Assembly (NCBI RefSeq): GCF_004791695.1
Contig: NZ_SRSO01000025.1
Coordinates: forward strand, 17,144-81,143
Source of the DNA: Flavivirga rizhaonensis
Lineage (GTDB): Bacteria > Bacteroidota > Bacteroidia > Flavobacteriales > Flavobacteriaceae
Reading direction: 5' to 3'
Length of the DNA stretch: 64,000 bases
In this document: piece after piece, positions 16,463-26,280 of the stretch
Layout of the letters: the number at the start of each line of letters is the position of its first letter
Numbering within the stretch: position 1 is the stretch's first letter
Notes under the pieces: generated by a model
Told to the model about the DNA's origin: nothing
Database searches by the model: none
The model's input: only the letters and a program-made list of their open reading frames with translations
Translations under genes and position numbers: made by a program

Positions 16463-18376
16463 TTATTCAATACATTTTAACTTATCAATAAAAAACTCTT
16501 TATAATCTATATCTGTAATATTATGAGTTCCTTCTGTGCCTTTTAATAATATTGATTTAATTGGAGCCTTTTTTAATTGTATAATTTGTGATTTAGAAAG
16601 GTTTCCTTTAAACAAAAATGTACCACATTCCATATTCCAGGTATGATAAAAGGTTATTGTCTGATTATTTTCAAGTTTAACTTTTACAGATGACCGATTA
16701 CGGGTAAAATAACTAACGCAACCTAAATCTTTTTTAGAGTTAAAAAATACATTTACTTGTTGACCATATTTATATAATTCTATGGTTAAATCATCGCTTA
16801 TTGAATAAGGGTCTGTTCGGATATGATTTTTTTTGTAAAACTCATCATACATATTTATAGTGTAATGACATGTATTTCTATATTTGGTCTTTTCTGAATT
16901 AGCACTATCATCTATTTCTGTTGCCACTGAATCTTGCTGTCCTCTAATTTCTTCCTTAGCTTTAATAATAGAGTCTTGAATCCTTATTTTTTCTATTAAT
17001 TCTGCTTCTCGTTTTTTGGCTTGTATCAATAACTCTTGTTGGTATTTGGAATCTTCCTTAACCTTTTTAATAATAGAATCTTGAACTCTTTGTTTTGCTT
17101 TTAATTCCGCTTCCTGTCTGCTGGCTTCTGTTAATAACTCTTGCTGACGCTTAGCTGCTTCTTTTGCCTTTTTAATAGAATCCTGAACCCTTTGTTTTTC
17201 TTTTAATTCCACTTCCTGTCTTTTGGCCTGTGCCAATAACTCTTGTTGACGCTTGGCTATTTCTTTAGCTTTGTTAATGGAATCCTGAACCCTTAACCTT
17301 TCTTTTAATTCCGCTTCCTGTCTTCTGGCCTGTGCCAATAACTCTTGCTGACGCTTGGCTGCTTCTTTAGCTTTGTTAATGGAATCCTGAACCCTTAACC
17401 TTTCTTTTAATTCCACTTCCTGTCTTCTGGCCTGTGCCAATAACTCTTGCTCACGCTTGGCTGTTTCTTTTGCCTTGTTAATGGAATCCTGAACCCTTTG
17501 TTTTTCTTTTAATTCCACTTCCTGTCTTCTGGCCTGTGCCAATAACTCTTGCTCACGCTTGGCTGTTTCTTTAGCTTTGTTAATGGAATCCTGAACCCTT
17601 TGTTTTTCTTTTAGCTCTGCTTCCTGTCTTCTGGCCTGTGCCAATAACTCTTGTTGATGCTTGGCTGCTTCTTTAGCTTTGTTAATGGAATCCTGAACCC
17701 TTAACCTTTCTTTTAATTCCACTTCCTGTCTTCTGGCCTGTGCCAATAACTCTTGTTGACGCTTGGCTGCTTCTTTTGCCTTGTTAATGGAATCCTGAAC
17801 CCTTTGTTTTTCTTTTAGCTCTGCTTCCTGTCTTTTGGCCTGTGCCAATAACTCTTGCTGACGCTTGGCTGCTTCTTTTGCTTTGTTAATGGAATCCTGA
17901 ACCCTTTGTTTTTCTTTTAATTCGGCTTCCTGTCTTTTGGCCTGTGCTAATAACTCTTGCTGACGTCTAGCTTCTTCTTTAGCTTTGATAATAGAATCTT
18001 GTTTCCTTTTTTCTCTTTTCTCTTTATTAACTATTTCTTCTATTCTTTTCTTTCTATTTTCTTCTTCTTCAATAGCCTTTTCCAGTTCTTTTTTTTCATT
18101 AGCATAATATAAATCCATCATTTCCTCATTAATCTCTAAAAAATCAGAATTCACATAACCAACCCATTCTTTATATATTATTTTATATATGTCTTTACCT
18201 AAATAAGCTGTAACTATACATCTTTCATTTTCTTTAAATTCAGCTAAAGATTGTGAAAACTCATTGGGCGTTTTATACAAACTACCATCCTCGAAAAAAG
18301 TTGTAGGAATAGATACTTCTTGCGAAAAAATATGGCTTGATAATATAAGGCAAACAAGAAGAGAGAAAAATTTCAT
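16463..18376 (-). CDS. Exported coiled-coil protein with ten 34-residue repeats
   Basis: A 637-residue protein with an N-terminal signal peptide (about 1-19, ending HIFSQ). Residues 40-85 resemble a small SH3-like domain (RCIVTAYLG, WVGYVNSDFLEI). A charged helix leads into ten near-identical repeats of 34 residues (about 129-469), each like KAKEAAKRQQELLAQAKRQE followed by a VQDSI end, which should form one long coiled coil. A C-terminal domain (about 495-637) with four or more Cys residues follows and is not recognised. It is probably periplasmic or surface-located and acts as a spacer or tether. Repeat number is likely to vary between strains. It stands alone between convergent and same-strand genes. 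Confidence 0.75.
   Translation of the reverse strand: MKFFSLLVCLILSSHIFSQEVSIPTTFFEDGSLYKTPNEFSQSLAEFKENERCIVTAYLGKDIYKIIYKEWVGYVNSDFLEINEEMMDLYYANEKKELEKAIEEEENRKKRIEEIVNKEKREKRKQDSIIKAKEEARRQQELLAQAKRQEAELKEKQRVQDSINKAKEAAKRQQELLAQAKRQEAELKEKQRVQDSINKAKEAAKRQQELLAQARRQEVELKERLRVQDSINKAKEAAKHQQELLAQARRQEAELKEKQRVQDSINKAKETAKREQELLAQARRQEVELKEKQRVQDSINKAKETAKREQELLAQARRQEVELKERLRVQDSINKAKEAAKRQQELLAQARRQEAELKERLRVQDSINKAKEIAKRQQELLAQAKRQEVELKEKQRVQDSIKKAKEAAKRQQELLTEASRQEAELKAKQRVQDSIIKKVKEDSKYQQELLIQAKKREAELIEKIRIQDSIIKAKEEIRGQQDSVATEIDDSANSEKTKYRNTCHYTINMYDEFYKKNHIRTDPYSISDDLTIELYKYGQQVNVFFNSKKDLGCVSYFTRNRSSVKVKLENNQTITFYHTWNMECGTFLFKGNLSKSQIIQLKKAPIKSILLKGTEGTHNITDIDYKEFFIDKLKCIE
16970..17992. 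repeat. Ten tandem 102-bp coding repeats
   Basis: The repeats lie inside the coiled-coil gene with a 102-bp period; the last unit on the minus strand has one extra codon. Neighbouring units differ mainly at a few positions (KEKQ or KERL, AKRQ or ARRQ, RQQ, REQ or HQQ), and these variants recur in patches. That pattern suggests recombination and conversion between units. Confidence 0.9.
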
Positions 18377-18469
18377 ATAGTAAATTGTAGAACGTGTAAA
18401 TATAATAACCTGTTAAACTAATAACGAAGAAATACGACCTAATTTGAAAAAAGTCGAGGTGTAGTAATT

Positions 18470-18512
18470 TTTATCTATTTTTAATGCCAACAAGATCATT
18501 AAAATAGATAAA
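18470..18512. terminator. Hairpin downstream of gntP
   Basis: The arms TTTATCTATTTTTAATG (18470-18486) and CATTAAAATAGATAAA (18497-18512) pair over 16 bp with a one-base bulge around a 10-nt loop. It lies 37 nt past the gntP stop. There is no clear T-run beyond the stem, so it may act as a mRNA 3' stabiliser as much as a terminator. Confidence 0.5.
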
Positions 18513-18548
18513 ATACCAAAGGAAAATTATATTAAGCCTAACCGATTA

Positions 18549-19892
18549 TCAAAAAAACAGCGATAAAATTGATGCACAAGCAAAGCCCGTAATTGCTAAT
18601 AATGTGGTCATGACTGTCCAACTTTGAAACGTTTGTTTTTCAGATAACCCCAGATATTTACCAACCAACCAAAATCCACTATCATTTACATGAGACATAA
18701 TACTTGCGCCTGAAGCTACAGCTATTACTAGTAATGCTTTTTGTGGATCTGAAACAGATTCCATTAAAAGAGGTGCAGTGAGACCAGCTGCGGTAATCAT
18801 TGCTACGGTTGCAGACCCTTGTAAAACACGAATTACAACGGCAGATAAAAACGCAAATAATAATATACTAACGCCTTTGTTTGCGAAATAATTAGCCAGC
18901 ATTTCTCCTGCTCCTGTGTTTACCAGCATTTGCTTGAACACCCCGCCTGCTCCTGTTATTAAAATTATCATACCTGCTGGTGCCATGGACTTTGTACTGA
19001 TATCTAATAATTGATCTTTTGTAAAGCCTCTTCGAATTCCTAATAGATACCAGGCAATCAAATTGGCTATAATTAACGCCGAAAATGGGTGTCCAATCAT
19101 GCCCATCCATTCCAGTATTTTTTTAGGTATTATATGTCCTCCTACTAACGGACTGTTTAGTATGGTGTTTACAACTATTAGTAAAATAGGAATAGCGATT
19201 ATACTAATAATGATACCAACTGAAGGAAGGTTTTCTAGTTCTTTGGTTTCAGTAGCCATTTCAATCTGGGATACTTGAACTCTTTTTGAAATAAATTTTC
19301 CAAAAATAGGACCACATAGAATGGCTGTTGGAATTCCTGCAATTAATCCAAAAAATATGACCCATCCCAAATCTGCTTTTAAAATATCTGCAACAGCTAC
19401 TGGACCTGGTGTAGGCGGAATAAATGTATGTGTTATAGCTAATCCTGCCAGTAACGGAATTCCATAAAGTAATATAGGTTTACCTGTCTTTTTTTGAAGG
19501 GCGTATACCATGGGTACTAAAATAATAAAGGCTACTTCAAAAAATACTGGAATAGCTACAATAAATCCAGTGAGCATTAATGCCCAGGGAGATCGTTCTA
19601 CTCCAAACTTAGCCAATAATGAAGTGGCTAATGATTCTGCACCTCCAGAATGTTCCAGAATAGCACCAAATATACCTCCCAAGCCTACAACTAGTGCAAC
19701 AAAACCCAATGTGTTTCCCATACCTTCCTGCATGGTTTTTATAATTGTTAAGGGTTCCATTCCTGATAAAACTCCCACAAAAATACTTGCAATTAGTAAG
19801 GATAAAAATGCCTGTATTTTAAAACGTAAAATTAGTACTATTAATAATACAACTCCTAATATTACTGATGTTAAGAGAGAAAAATCTATCAT
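18549..19892 (-). CDS. gntP: GntP family gluconate permease
   Basis: A 447-residue inner-membrane permease of the GntP family with about 12-14 hydrophobic segments. GGIFGAILEHSGGA, the THTFIPPTPGPVAVADIL block and SHVNDSGFWLVGKYLGLSEKQ in the C-terminal half are diagnostic. It imports gluconate or related aldonates by proton symport. The frame extends to a TTG at 19904 but the ATG at 19892 gives the family start MIDFSLLTS and leaves a 2-nt gap to the kinase/dehydrogenase gene upstream, so the two are tightly coupled. It is the last gene of the esterase-GH3-GH3-gluconate operon. Confidence 0.92.
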   Translation of the reverse strand: MIDFSLLTSVILGVVLLIVLILRFKIQAFLSLLIASIFVGVLSGMEPLTIIKTMQEGMGNTLGFVALVVGLGGIFGAILEHSGGAESLATSLLAKFGVERSPWALMLTGFIVAIPVFFEVAFIILVPMVYALQKKTGKPILLYGIPLLAGLAITHTFIPPTPGPVAVADILKADLGWVIFFGLIAGIPTAILCGPIFGKFISKRVQVSQIEMATETKELENLPSVGIIISIIAIPILLIVVNTILNSPLVGGHIIPKKILEWMGMIGHPFSALIIANLIAWYLLGIRRGFTKDQLLDISTKSMAPAGMIILITGAGGVFKQMLVNTGAGEMLANYFANKGVSILLFAFLSAVVIRVLQGSATVAMITAAGLTAPLLMESVSDPQKALLVIAVASGASIMSHVNDSGFWLVGKYLGLSEKQTFQSWTVMTTLLAITGFACASILSLFF

Positions 19893-19894
19893 AA

Positions 19895-21772
19895 TTAATA
19901 CCAATTAGTGTGAAAAAATTGCTCTTTAGGAGCATCTATTTTTTGATACATATGTGCTCCAAAATAATCGCGTTGTGCTTGAATTAAGTTTGCTGGTAAG
20001 TTTTCGGTAGTGATTGCTATCCAATGATTATAAGCAGACCAAAATGTATCAAATGGTACTCTATGTGATAAACTGTAGGCTATACTTTTTGTCATATGGT
20101 TTTCTGCTGAAATCAATACTTCTAATAAATCTGTTGTATCCAAATAACTTTCATAATCTTTAAATACATTCACTGATGTTTCCATGAATTCAGAGCGGAT
20201 GATGCAACCGTTGGTCCAGATACGAGCAATTTCTGATATGTTTAACTGCCAATTGAATGTTTTGGAAGCCAAACGAATCAATTCAAAACCTTGATGGTGA
20301 TTTATAATTCTTGCAAATCGATATGCTTTTTCTAAACTATTAACATCAAATACATCTGTAACTTTTAAATCACTCTTAATAAACTTAGAGAGGTGTTTTC
20401 TTTTTTCTTTAAAAGAAGATATATAGCGGGCAAAAACAGCAGAAGACATCATGGTATTTACAGTTCCCAAATCGAAACCAGCTTTTGTAGACCAGGAACC
20501 AGTACCCTTATTACCGGCCTTGTCTAAAATAGTATCAAGCACATACTTTCCATTTTCCTTAGTTTTTAGAATATTAATTGTAATTTCTAATAAGTAACTA
20601 GATAAATCTGTGGTGTTCCACTGCGATAAAATAGTAGTGATTTCTTCATTATTATTGGTTATGGATAATAAGGCATAAATTTCTGCCAACAATTGCATCT
20701 CGGCATATTCAATGCCGTTGTGAACCATTTTAACAAAATGGCCTGCGCCTTGTAACCCTACATAAGCGCAACAAGCGTTACCCTTTTTATCTTTTGCTGC
20801 AATTGCTTCTAAAACTGGTTCTATAATCTGATAACTTTCTTTAGCACCACCAGGCATAATAGAGGGGCCCTTTCTTGCTCCTTCTTCTCCACCCGAAACG
20901 CCACAACCTATAAAATGAAGCTGCTTACTTTTTAAATATTCATATCTTTTATTCGTATCTAAGTAATGTGAATTACCTCCATCAATCAAAATATCACCTT
21001 CAGATAAAATAGGTATTAACGCTTCGATAACTGCATCAATGGCTTTACCTGCCTTAATCATAATGAGTATTTTTCTGGGACGTTCTAAAGAATTGACGAA
21101 TGCCTTTAATTCTGTAAATCCCTTAATTTGCATAACCTCATCAGCTTTGTTTAAAAAGTCTGAAACAATATTTTCTTCTCCTGGAGCTATTCTATTATAT
21201 ACAGATAGTGCATACCCCTTTTCTGCAATGTTTAAGCTTAAACTGCTGCCCATAACACCTAATCCTATAACCCCAAAAAACGATTGATTTATATTTTCCA
21301 ATTTTGAAATGATGTTTTCTGTAATCTTTTCTGGCGATTCGGAAATGTCAGCATGAATTCCATATTCAGGCGTTTCTAAATCCTTAAATTGAGAAGCTAA
21401 CAAATCTGCATTCATAAAATGTCCACCTCTTTTTTCAATTCTTCCTTTAATTAAATCATGACTACCCGATAAATGAACCCATATAATATCATTATATTTT
21501 GAAGACAGTACTACTCTATACCTTTCCTTTAATGCAGAGCAAGCTAATATAGCTCCATTTTCTTCAGCCCATGTTTCAATATTACTTGCTAGTGAAAGTA
21601 ACCAAGGGCATCTATCATTATCATTTAAAGACATACCCTTTGTCATTTTATCAATATTAGATTTTGGATGAAAATCGTCACCATCAAAAAAAGGAATCCC
21701 GGTTTTTTGAGATAATTGTTTTCCTACTGTAGTTTTACCACAGCCGCTGACACCTAATAGCACAATAATCAT
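19895..21772 (-). CDS. gntK-gnd: Gluconokinase/6-phosphogluconate dehydrogenase fusion
   Basis: A 625-residue bifunctional protein. Residues 1-165 are a thermoresistant-type gluconokinase: P-loop GVSGCGKTT (7-15), FDGDDFHPKSN (about 30-40) and ALKERYR. Residues about 168-625 are a complete NADP-type 6-phosphogluconate dehydrogenase: GLGVMGSSL, DGGNSHYLDT, GCGVSGGEEGARKGPSIMPG and the catalytic Lys in FVKMVHNGIEY. One polypeptide would turn gluconate into ribulose 5-phosphate. A GTG at 21778 is the longest start; the ATG at 21772 (MIIVLLGVSG) is preferred. It sits between GH3 and gntP genes with almost no spacing, so the operon couples polysaccharide breakdown to gluconate use. Confidence 0.93.
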   Translation of the reverse strand: MIIVLLGVSGCGKTTVGKQLSQKTGIPFFDGDDFHPKSNIDKMTKGMSLNDNDRCPWLLSLASNIETWAEENGAILACSALKERYRVVLSSKYNDIIWVHLSGSHDLIKGRIEKRGGHFMNADLLASQFKDLETPEYGIHADISESPEKITENIISKLENINQSFFGVIGLGVMGSSLSLNIAEKGYALSVYNRIAPGEENIVSDFLNKADEVMQIKGFTELKAFVNSLERPRKILIMIKAGKAIDAVIEALIPILSEGDILIDGGNSHYLDTNKRYEYLKSKQLHFIGCGVSGGEEGARKGPSIMPGGAKESYQIIEPVLEAIAAKDKKGNACCAYVGLQGAGHFVKMVHNGIEYAEMQLLAEIYALLSITNNNEEITTILSQWNTTDLSSYLLEITINILKTKENGKYVLDTILDKAGNKGTGSWSTKAGFDLGTVNTMMSSAVFARYISSFKEKRKHLSKFIKSDLKVTDVFDVNSLEKAYRFARIINHHQGFELIRLASKTFNWQLNISEIARIWTNGCIIRSEFMETSVNVFKDYESYLDTTDLLEVLISAENHMTKSIAYSLSHRVPFDTFWSAYNHWIAITTENLPANLIQAQRDYFGAHMYQKIDAPKEQFFHTNWY

Positions 21773-21777
21773 ATACA

Positions 21778-24021
21778 CTACTTTTTAAGATAGAAGGTAT
21801 CTTTTAAACCAGATTCAGCATCAGAACCTACCCAAATATTAAAATCACCTTCTTCTGCATCACGAATCTGTTTATGATTTGTAAATTCTAACTGTGCTGC
21901 CGACACTTTAAAAATTACTTCTTTAGTTTCACCCGCATTTAAACTTACATGTTGGAATCCTTTTAATTCTCTAATAGGCCTCGTAATACTACCCACTATA
22001 TCTTGCGTGTAAAACTGGACAATCTCTTTACCTTTCTTTTTACCAACATTTGTAACAGAAACTTTGACGATTAATTCTTCGTTGAAACCAATTGTATCCT
22101 TAGATATTTGTAAATTATCATATTGAAACTCTGTATACCCCAAGCCAAAGCCAAAAGGAAAATGTGGCGTATACCCAATATCTAAATAATGAGAATCATT
22201 TCCTAAGGAGCTCTGCCAAGCACCAATAGGAATATCATACATAGCTACATAGTCTTTTTTATTGGCAGGCCTTCCCGTATTTTTATGATTATAAAAATAT
22301 GGTAATTGACCTGCAACTTTTGGCCAAGACACTGGTAATCTTCCTTCCGGTTCTCTCAATCCAAAAATAATCTCTTGCAATGCGGTACCTCCCATGGTAC
22401 CAGGGTGCCAAGACATTAATACCGCATCAACATTATCTATAATATTCGTAATTGTAATAGGCCTACCTGCCATAATCACCAAAACAATAGGCTTGCCTGT
22501 TTTAGACAATTCTTTTATTAAGTCTTCTTGTACACCTGGCAAATCTAGGGAAGCTCTGCTATGAGCCTCTCCCGATAGAATAGCTTCTTCTCCTGCAACA
22601 AACACAATAACATCGGAATCTTTTACACCATTAGTGGCTTTTTTAAATTGTGCTTTTGATCTGTCTCTGCTATGTGTTAATCCCGTTACATACGTAACAT
22701 TAACTTTTGCTTCTTTAAAGGCTTTTAAAGGTGTTATGGTATGTTCTTTTTCGCCATCGAATGTCCAAGTTCCCATTTGATCTAATGGCGCATTAGCCAA
22801 AGGACCTATTAATGCTACTTTTGTATCACCAGATAAAGGCAATATATTCTTATTTTTAAGTAATACCGAGCTTTTAATTGCTGCTTCTTTTGCTTCTGCT
22901 AAGTGTTCTTTTTTATAAAAGCTTGATTCATTATTTTTATCTCGATATGGCATTTCAAAAAGTCCTAGTCGCAATTTTATTCTTAATATGTTTTTTACAA
23001 ATGCATTTAACTGAGATTCTGTAACTTTTCCTTCTTTTATCAAATCTTTTAGATAATGCTCATAAGCTCTACTAGACATTTCCATATCCATCCCAGCATT
23101 TGCTGCCAGTTCGCCTGCTTGTTTTTCATCTTTTGCATAACCGTGAGCAATCATTTCTATAACAGAATCCCAATCACTAACAACAAATCCATCAAAATTT
23201 AATTCATCTCTTAAAACGTTTTTTAATAGAAATTCATTCCCTGTTGCCGGTATACCATTTATCTCATTAAAAGATGTCATAACTGTTGCTACTCCTACAT
23301 CTAAAGCTGATTGAAAAGGTGGTAAATATACATTACGTAGTAATGGTTCGGGAATTATTGTGGTATTATAATCTCTACCTCCTATAACTGCTCCGTAACC
23401 AATGTAATGCTTAGCACATGCTGCTATGCTTGTTGGGTTGTTTAAAGAATCACCTTGAAACCCTTCAATATAAGCTTTTCCATAAACTGAAGCTAGATAA
23501 GGATCTTCTCCAGGAGATTCTGCTATTCTTCCCCAACGACTATCTCTGGCTATATCTAACATCGGTGCAAAAGTCCAACGAATTCCAACTGAACTGGCTT
23601 CTATAGCTGCTATTCGAGAGGAGGATTTTACTATGTCTGTATCCCATGAAGATGCTAAACCAATAGGTATTGGAAATATCGTTTTAAACCCATGAACGAC
23701 ATCTCTCCCAAAAATCAAAGGGATTTTATTCGGACTTTCCTCCACTGCTATTTTTTGGAGTTCGTCTACAAATTCAACCTTCATGACATTTAACAATGCT
23801 CCGACTTTACCTTGCTTTACATCTTCTTTTAGTTCGTCTGATAGTGTTTTCGACCTACTGGACGTTCCTCTTAAGTTGGTTTGTCCTATTTTATCATCTA
23901 TAGACATGGTTGCCAATACACTGTCTATAAATTTTTCTTCAACATTATTATCTGTTGTAGAAACTTTATTTTGAGAACAACCAATTAAGGCGAGTGCTAT
24001 AATTACTAAGTAATATTTCAT
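21778..24021 (-). CDS. GH3 beta-glucosidase lipoprotein
   Basis: A 747-residue family GH3 enzyme with an N-terminal lipoprotein signal ending LIGC (lipid-attached Cys15). The N-terminal barrel shows GRDVVHGFKT and ACAKHYIGYGA, and Asp283 in VVSDWDS is the predicted nucleophile. The second domain (about 390-620) carries GEEAILSGEAHSR, and a fibronectin-III-like domain ends the protein. BglX-type members remove non-reducing beta-glucosyl units from oligosaccharides in the periplasm. It lies 72 nt downstream of a second GH3 gene and its stop is close to the kinase/dehydrogenase start. Beta-glucosidase is the family-level expectation; linkage is unknown. Confidence 0.92.
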   Translation of the reverse strand: MKYYLVIIALALIGCSQNKVSTTDNNVEEKFIDSVLATMSIDDKIGQTNLRGTSSRSKTLSDELKEDVKQGKVGALLNVMKVEFVDELQKIAVEESPNKIPLIFGRDVVHGFKTIFPIPIGLASSWDTDIVKSSSRIAAIEASSVGIRWTFAPMLDIARDSRWGRIAESPGEDPYLASVYGKAYIEGFQGDSLNNPTSIAACAKHYIGYGAVIGGRDYNTTIIPEPLLRNVYLPPFQSALDVGVATVMTSFNEINGIPATGNEFLLKNVLRDELNFDGFVVSDWDSVIEMIAHGYAKDEKQAGELAANAGMDMEMSSRAYEHYLKDLIKEGKVTESQLNAFVKNILRIKLRLGLFEMPYRDKNNESSFYKKEHLAEAKEAAIKSSVLLKNKNILPLSGDTKVALIGPLANAPLDQMGTWTFDGEKEHTITPLKAFKEAKVNVTYVTGLTHSRDRSKAQFKKATNGVKDSDVIVFVAGEEAILSGEAHSRASLDLPGVQEDLIKELSKTGKPIVLVIMAGRPITITNIIDNVDAVLMSWHPGTMGGTALQEIIFGLREPEGRLPVSWPKVAGQLPYFYNHKNTGRPANKKDYVAMYDIPIGAWQSSLGNDSHYLDIGYTPHFPFGFGLGYTEFQYDNLQISKDTIGFNEELIVKVSVTNVGKKKGKEIVQFYTQDIVGSITRPIRELKGFQHVSLNAGETKEVIFKVSAAQLEFTNHKQIRDAEEGDFNIWVGSDAESGLKDTFYLKK

Positions 24022-24093
24022 TAAAATGCATTTAAATATTTAAGATTTTGAAACGTCATTATTCCCTTTCTTCTTCTTTCTTAAATTCTTTTA

Positions 24094-26280
24094 TTATTCA
24101 ACTTCAAATTTTATTGTCTTGGAAATATTATTAGATGCATTTCCTATATATGCTATGTAATTCCCTTTTTCTAAATTCCAATCTGAAATATTCTCATCAT
24201 AGAATGCTAAATCATTTACATTAATGGATATCTCAACAGACTGCGAGATACTCTTTTTCAAAACAATTTTCTTAAATCCTTTTAGTTCTTTAAGAGCTCT
24301 TTTTACTTTAGATTTTGGTTTTCCAATATAAACCTGAATTACTTCTGCTCCATTTGTATTTCCTGTATTTGAAACTACTCCGGAGATAACTACTTGCTCT
24401 CCTTTTGAATATATTTTTTTGTTTAATTTAAAACCTGATAACTCGAATGAGGTATAAGACATCCCTTCACCAAAGGCAAATAGAGGTTTAATATTTTTTG
24501 TATCATGCCAACGATATCCTACTAAAATATCTTCTTTGTAATATTGATTAATACCGTCTCCTGGGTAAGACAGTTCTCCAAAATGATGCGCTGCATTATC
24601 TTTTAATTTTGCAGGAAACGAGAATGGTAGTTTCCCTGAAGGATTAACATCTCCACTAATAACATCTGCTAACGCAGCTCCTGCCATACTTCCTAGATAC
24701 CATCCTTGTATAAGCCCATTAATTTTATCTAACCAGGACATTTCTATAGCATTCCCTGTTAATAGTACTACGCCAACATTTTTATTAACTATCGTAATTT
24801 CATCTAGTAATTCATCTTGTCCAAAAGGTAATTCAAATTGTTTTCTATCTGCCCCTTCACAATCTTGAAGGTGACTTTTATTTAAACCACCAAAAAACAA
24901 CACTATATCTGCTTTTTTAGCAACTTTAATAGCTTCAATTTTTAAGGAGTCTGCATCATACGGTGATGGCAAAACTTCGTCATATACTGATGGCCCCGAA
25001 GCAAACCCCATGGCATGAACAATTTTTGCGTTTTTATAACGTGCTTTTAATCCTTCAAGAGGGGATATTTCAAATTTTGGTTTTAATTCTGAAGAGCCAC
25101 CACCCGCAGTCATTGATCGTATTGCATTTTCTCCAATAACAGCTATTGTTAGTCCTTTTTCATCTTCAATCGGGAAAAAATTATCTTTATTTTTAAGTAG
25201 CACAATACCTTCTGTAGCTACATTTCTAGCTACATTATGGTGTTCTACATTATTCATTCTTCCAAGAGACCTGTTGGCACTCATGTTTGTTCTAAACATC
25301 AATCTTAGAATACGTCGCACTTTATCGTCAACTACTGATTCTTCTATTTCCCCCTTTTTAATTGATTCCAAGAAAGGTGTTGCCAAATAATAGTTACTGT
25401 AGTGATTTAAAGTGGTTGTTCCCAAACCATCTGTTCCTGTACCCATTTCCATATCTAAACCATACAAAGCGGCTTCTTTTGTGGAATGTGCCGAACTCCA
25501 ATCACTTATTACAACACCATCAAACCCCCAATCTGTTTTTAGTATTTTATGAAGAATTGGGTTATGTGTAGTGTACTTACCTCTAAATTTATTGTAAGCC
25601 CCCATAATTGCCCAAGTATTGCCTTCTTTTACAGCTGCTTTAAAGGCTGGTAAATAAATTTCGTATAAGGCCCTATCACTTACTTCAACATTGATTTTAT
25701 CTCGCAAATGCTCCTGATTATTTAAAACAAAATGTTTTACACATGTGGCAACGCCATTTTCTTGAACCCCTTTTACATAAGGTACTACAAGCTTTGAAGC
25801 CAAATACGGATCTTCACCCATATACTCGAAGTTTCTACCATTTAATGGGGTTCTGTACATATTAACTCCTGGTCCTAAAAGCACATCTTTTTTTCTGTAT
25901 CGTGCTTCCTCTCCAATGCTAAAACCATATTCTTTGGCAAGCTTTGGATTAAAAGTAGACGCTAAGCAGGTTAGCGCTGGAAAGGCTGTAATGGAATCAT
26001 TAGTCCATTCCGCATACCCCCAGTTGTCCCAATTTATTTCTGCTCTCACACCATGAGGTCCATCAGACATCCATACTTCGGGAATTCCAAGACGTGCTAC
26101 TCCCGGTGTACTAAATTTAGATTGTGCATGACACATAGCTACTTTTTCTTCTAAAGTCAATAAGGTAAGTATACTATCAATCTTTTTTTCTGTCATTTGA
26201 TTCTTCTGAGCTTTTACTGTACTAGTCATAAATAATATAAAAACTAAAAAAAGAGGTTTTCTATAAAATTGCTTTATCAT
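24094..26280 (-). CDS. GH3 glycoside hydrolase, exported
   Basis: A 728-residue GH3 enzyme of the three-domain type. The N-terminus is a signal peptide ending in TVKAQ (about residue 25). WMSDGPHGVR, FEYMGEDPYL and CVKHFVLNNQE line the active site, and Asp260 in VVISDWSS is the predicted nucleophile. The frame could extend to TTG 26328, but ATG 26280 overlaps the stop of the upstream esterase as ATGA and starts a clean signal peptide, so it is the real start. It is only distantly like the adjacent GH3, so the two probably handle different linkages or chain lengths. Confidence 0.92.
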   Translation of the reverse strand: MIKQFYRKPLFLVFILFMTSTVKAQKNQMTEKKIDSILTLLTLEEKVAMCHAQSKFSTPGVARLGIPEVWMSDGPHGVRAEINWDNWGYAEWTNDSITAFPALTCLASTFNPKLAKEYGFSIGEEARYRKKDVLLGPGVNMYRTPLNGRNFEYMGEDPYLASKLVVPYVKGVQENGVATCVKHFVLNNQEHLRDKINVEVSDRALYEIYLPAFKAAVKEGNTWAIMGAYNKFRGKYTTHNPILHKILKTDWGFDGVVISDWSSAHSTKEAALYGLDMEMGTGTDGLGTTTLNHYSNYYLATPFLESIKKGEIEESVVDDKVRRILRLMFRTNMSANRSLGRMNNVEHHNVARNVATEGIVLLKNKDNFFPIEDEKGLTIAVIGENAIRSMTAGGGSSELKPKFEISPLEGLKARYKNAKIVHAMGFASGPSVYDEVLPSPYDADSLKIEAIKVAKKADIVLFFGGLNKSHLQDCEGADRKQFELPFGQDELLDEITIVNKNVGVVLLTGNAIEMSWLDKINGLIQGWYLGSMAGAALADVISGDVNPSGKLPFSFPAKLKDNAAHHFGELSYPGDGINQYYKEDILVGYRWHDTKNIKPLFAFGEGMSYTSFELSGFKLNKKIYSKGEQVVISGVVSNTGNTNGAEVIQVYIGKPKSKVKRALKELKGFKKIVLKKSISQSVEISINVNDLAFYDENISDWNLEKGNYIAYIGNASNNISKTIKFEVE

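Noticed and set aside
16970..17992. Possible CRISPR array in the 102-bp repeats
   Set aside because: There are no unique spacers; the repeats are contiguous, in frame and encode a coiled coil.
18892..19278. Frames overlapping gntP on both strands
   Set aside because: They lie fully inside an intact permease gene and have no independent start signal or family features.
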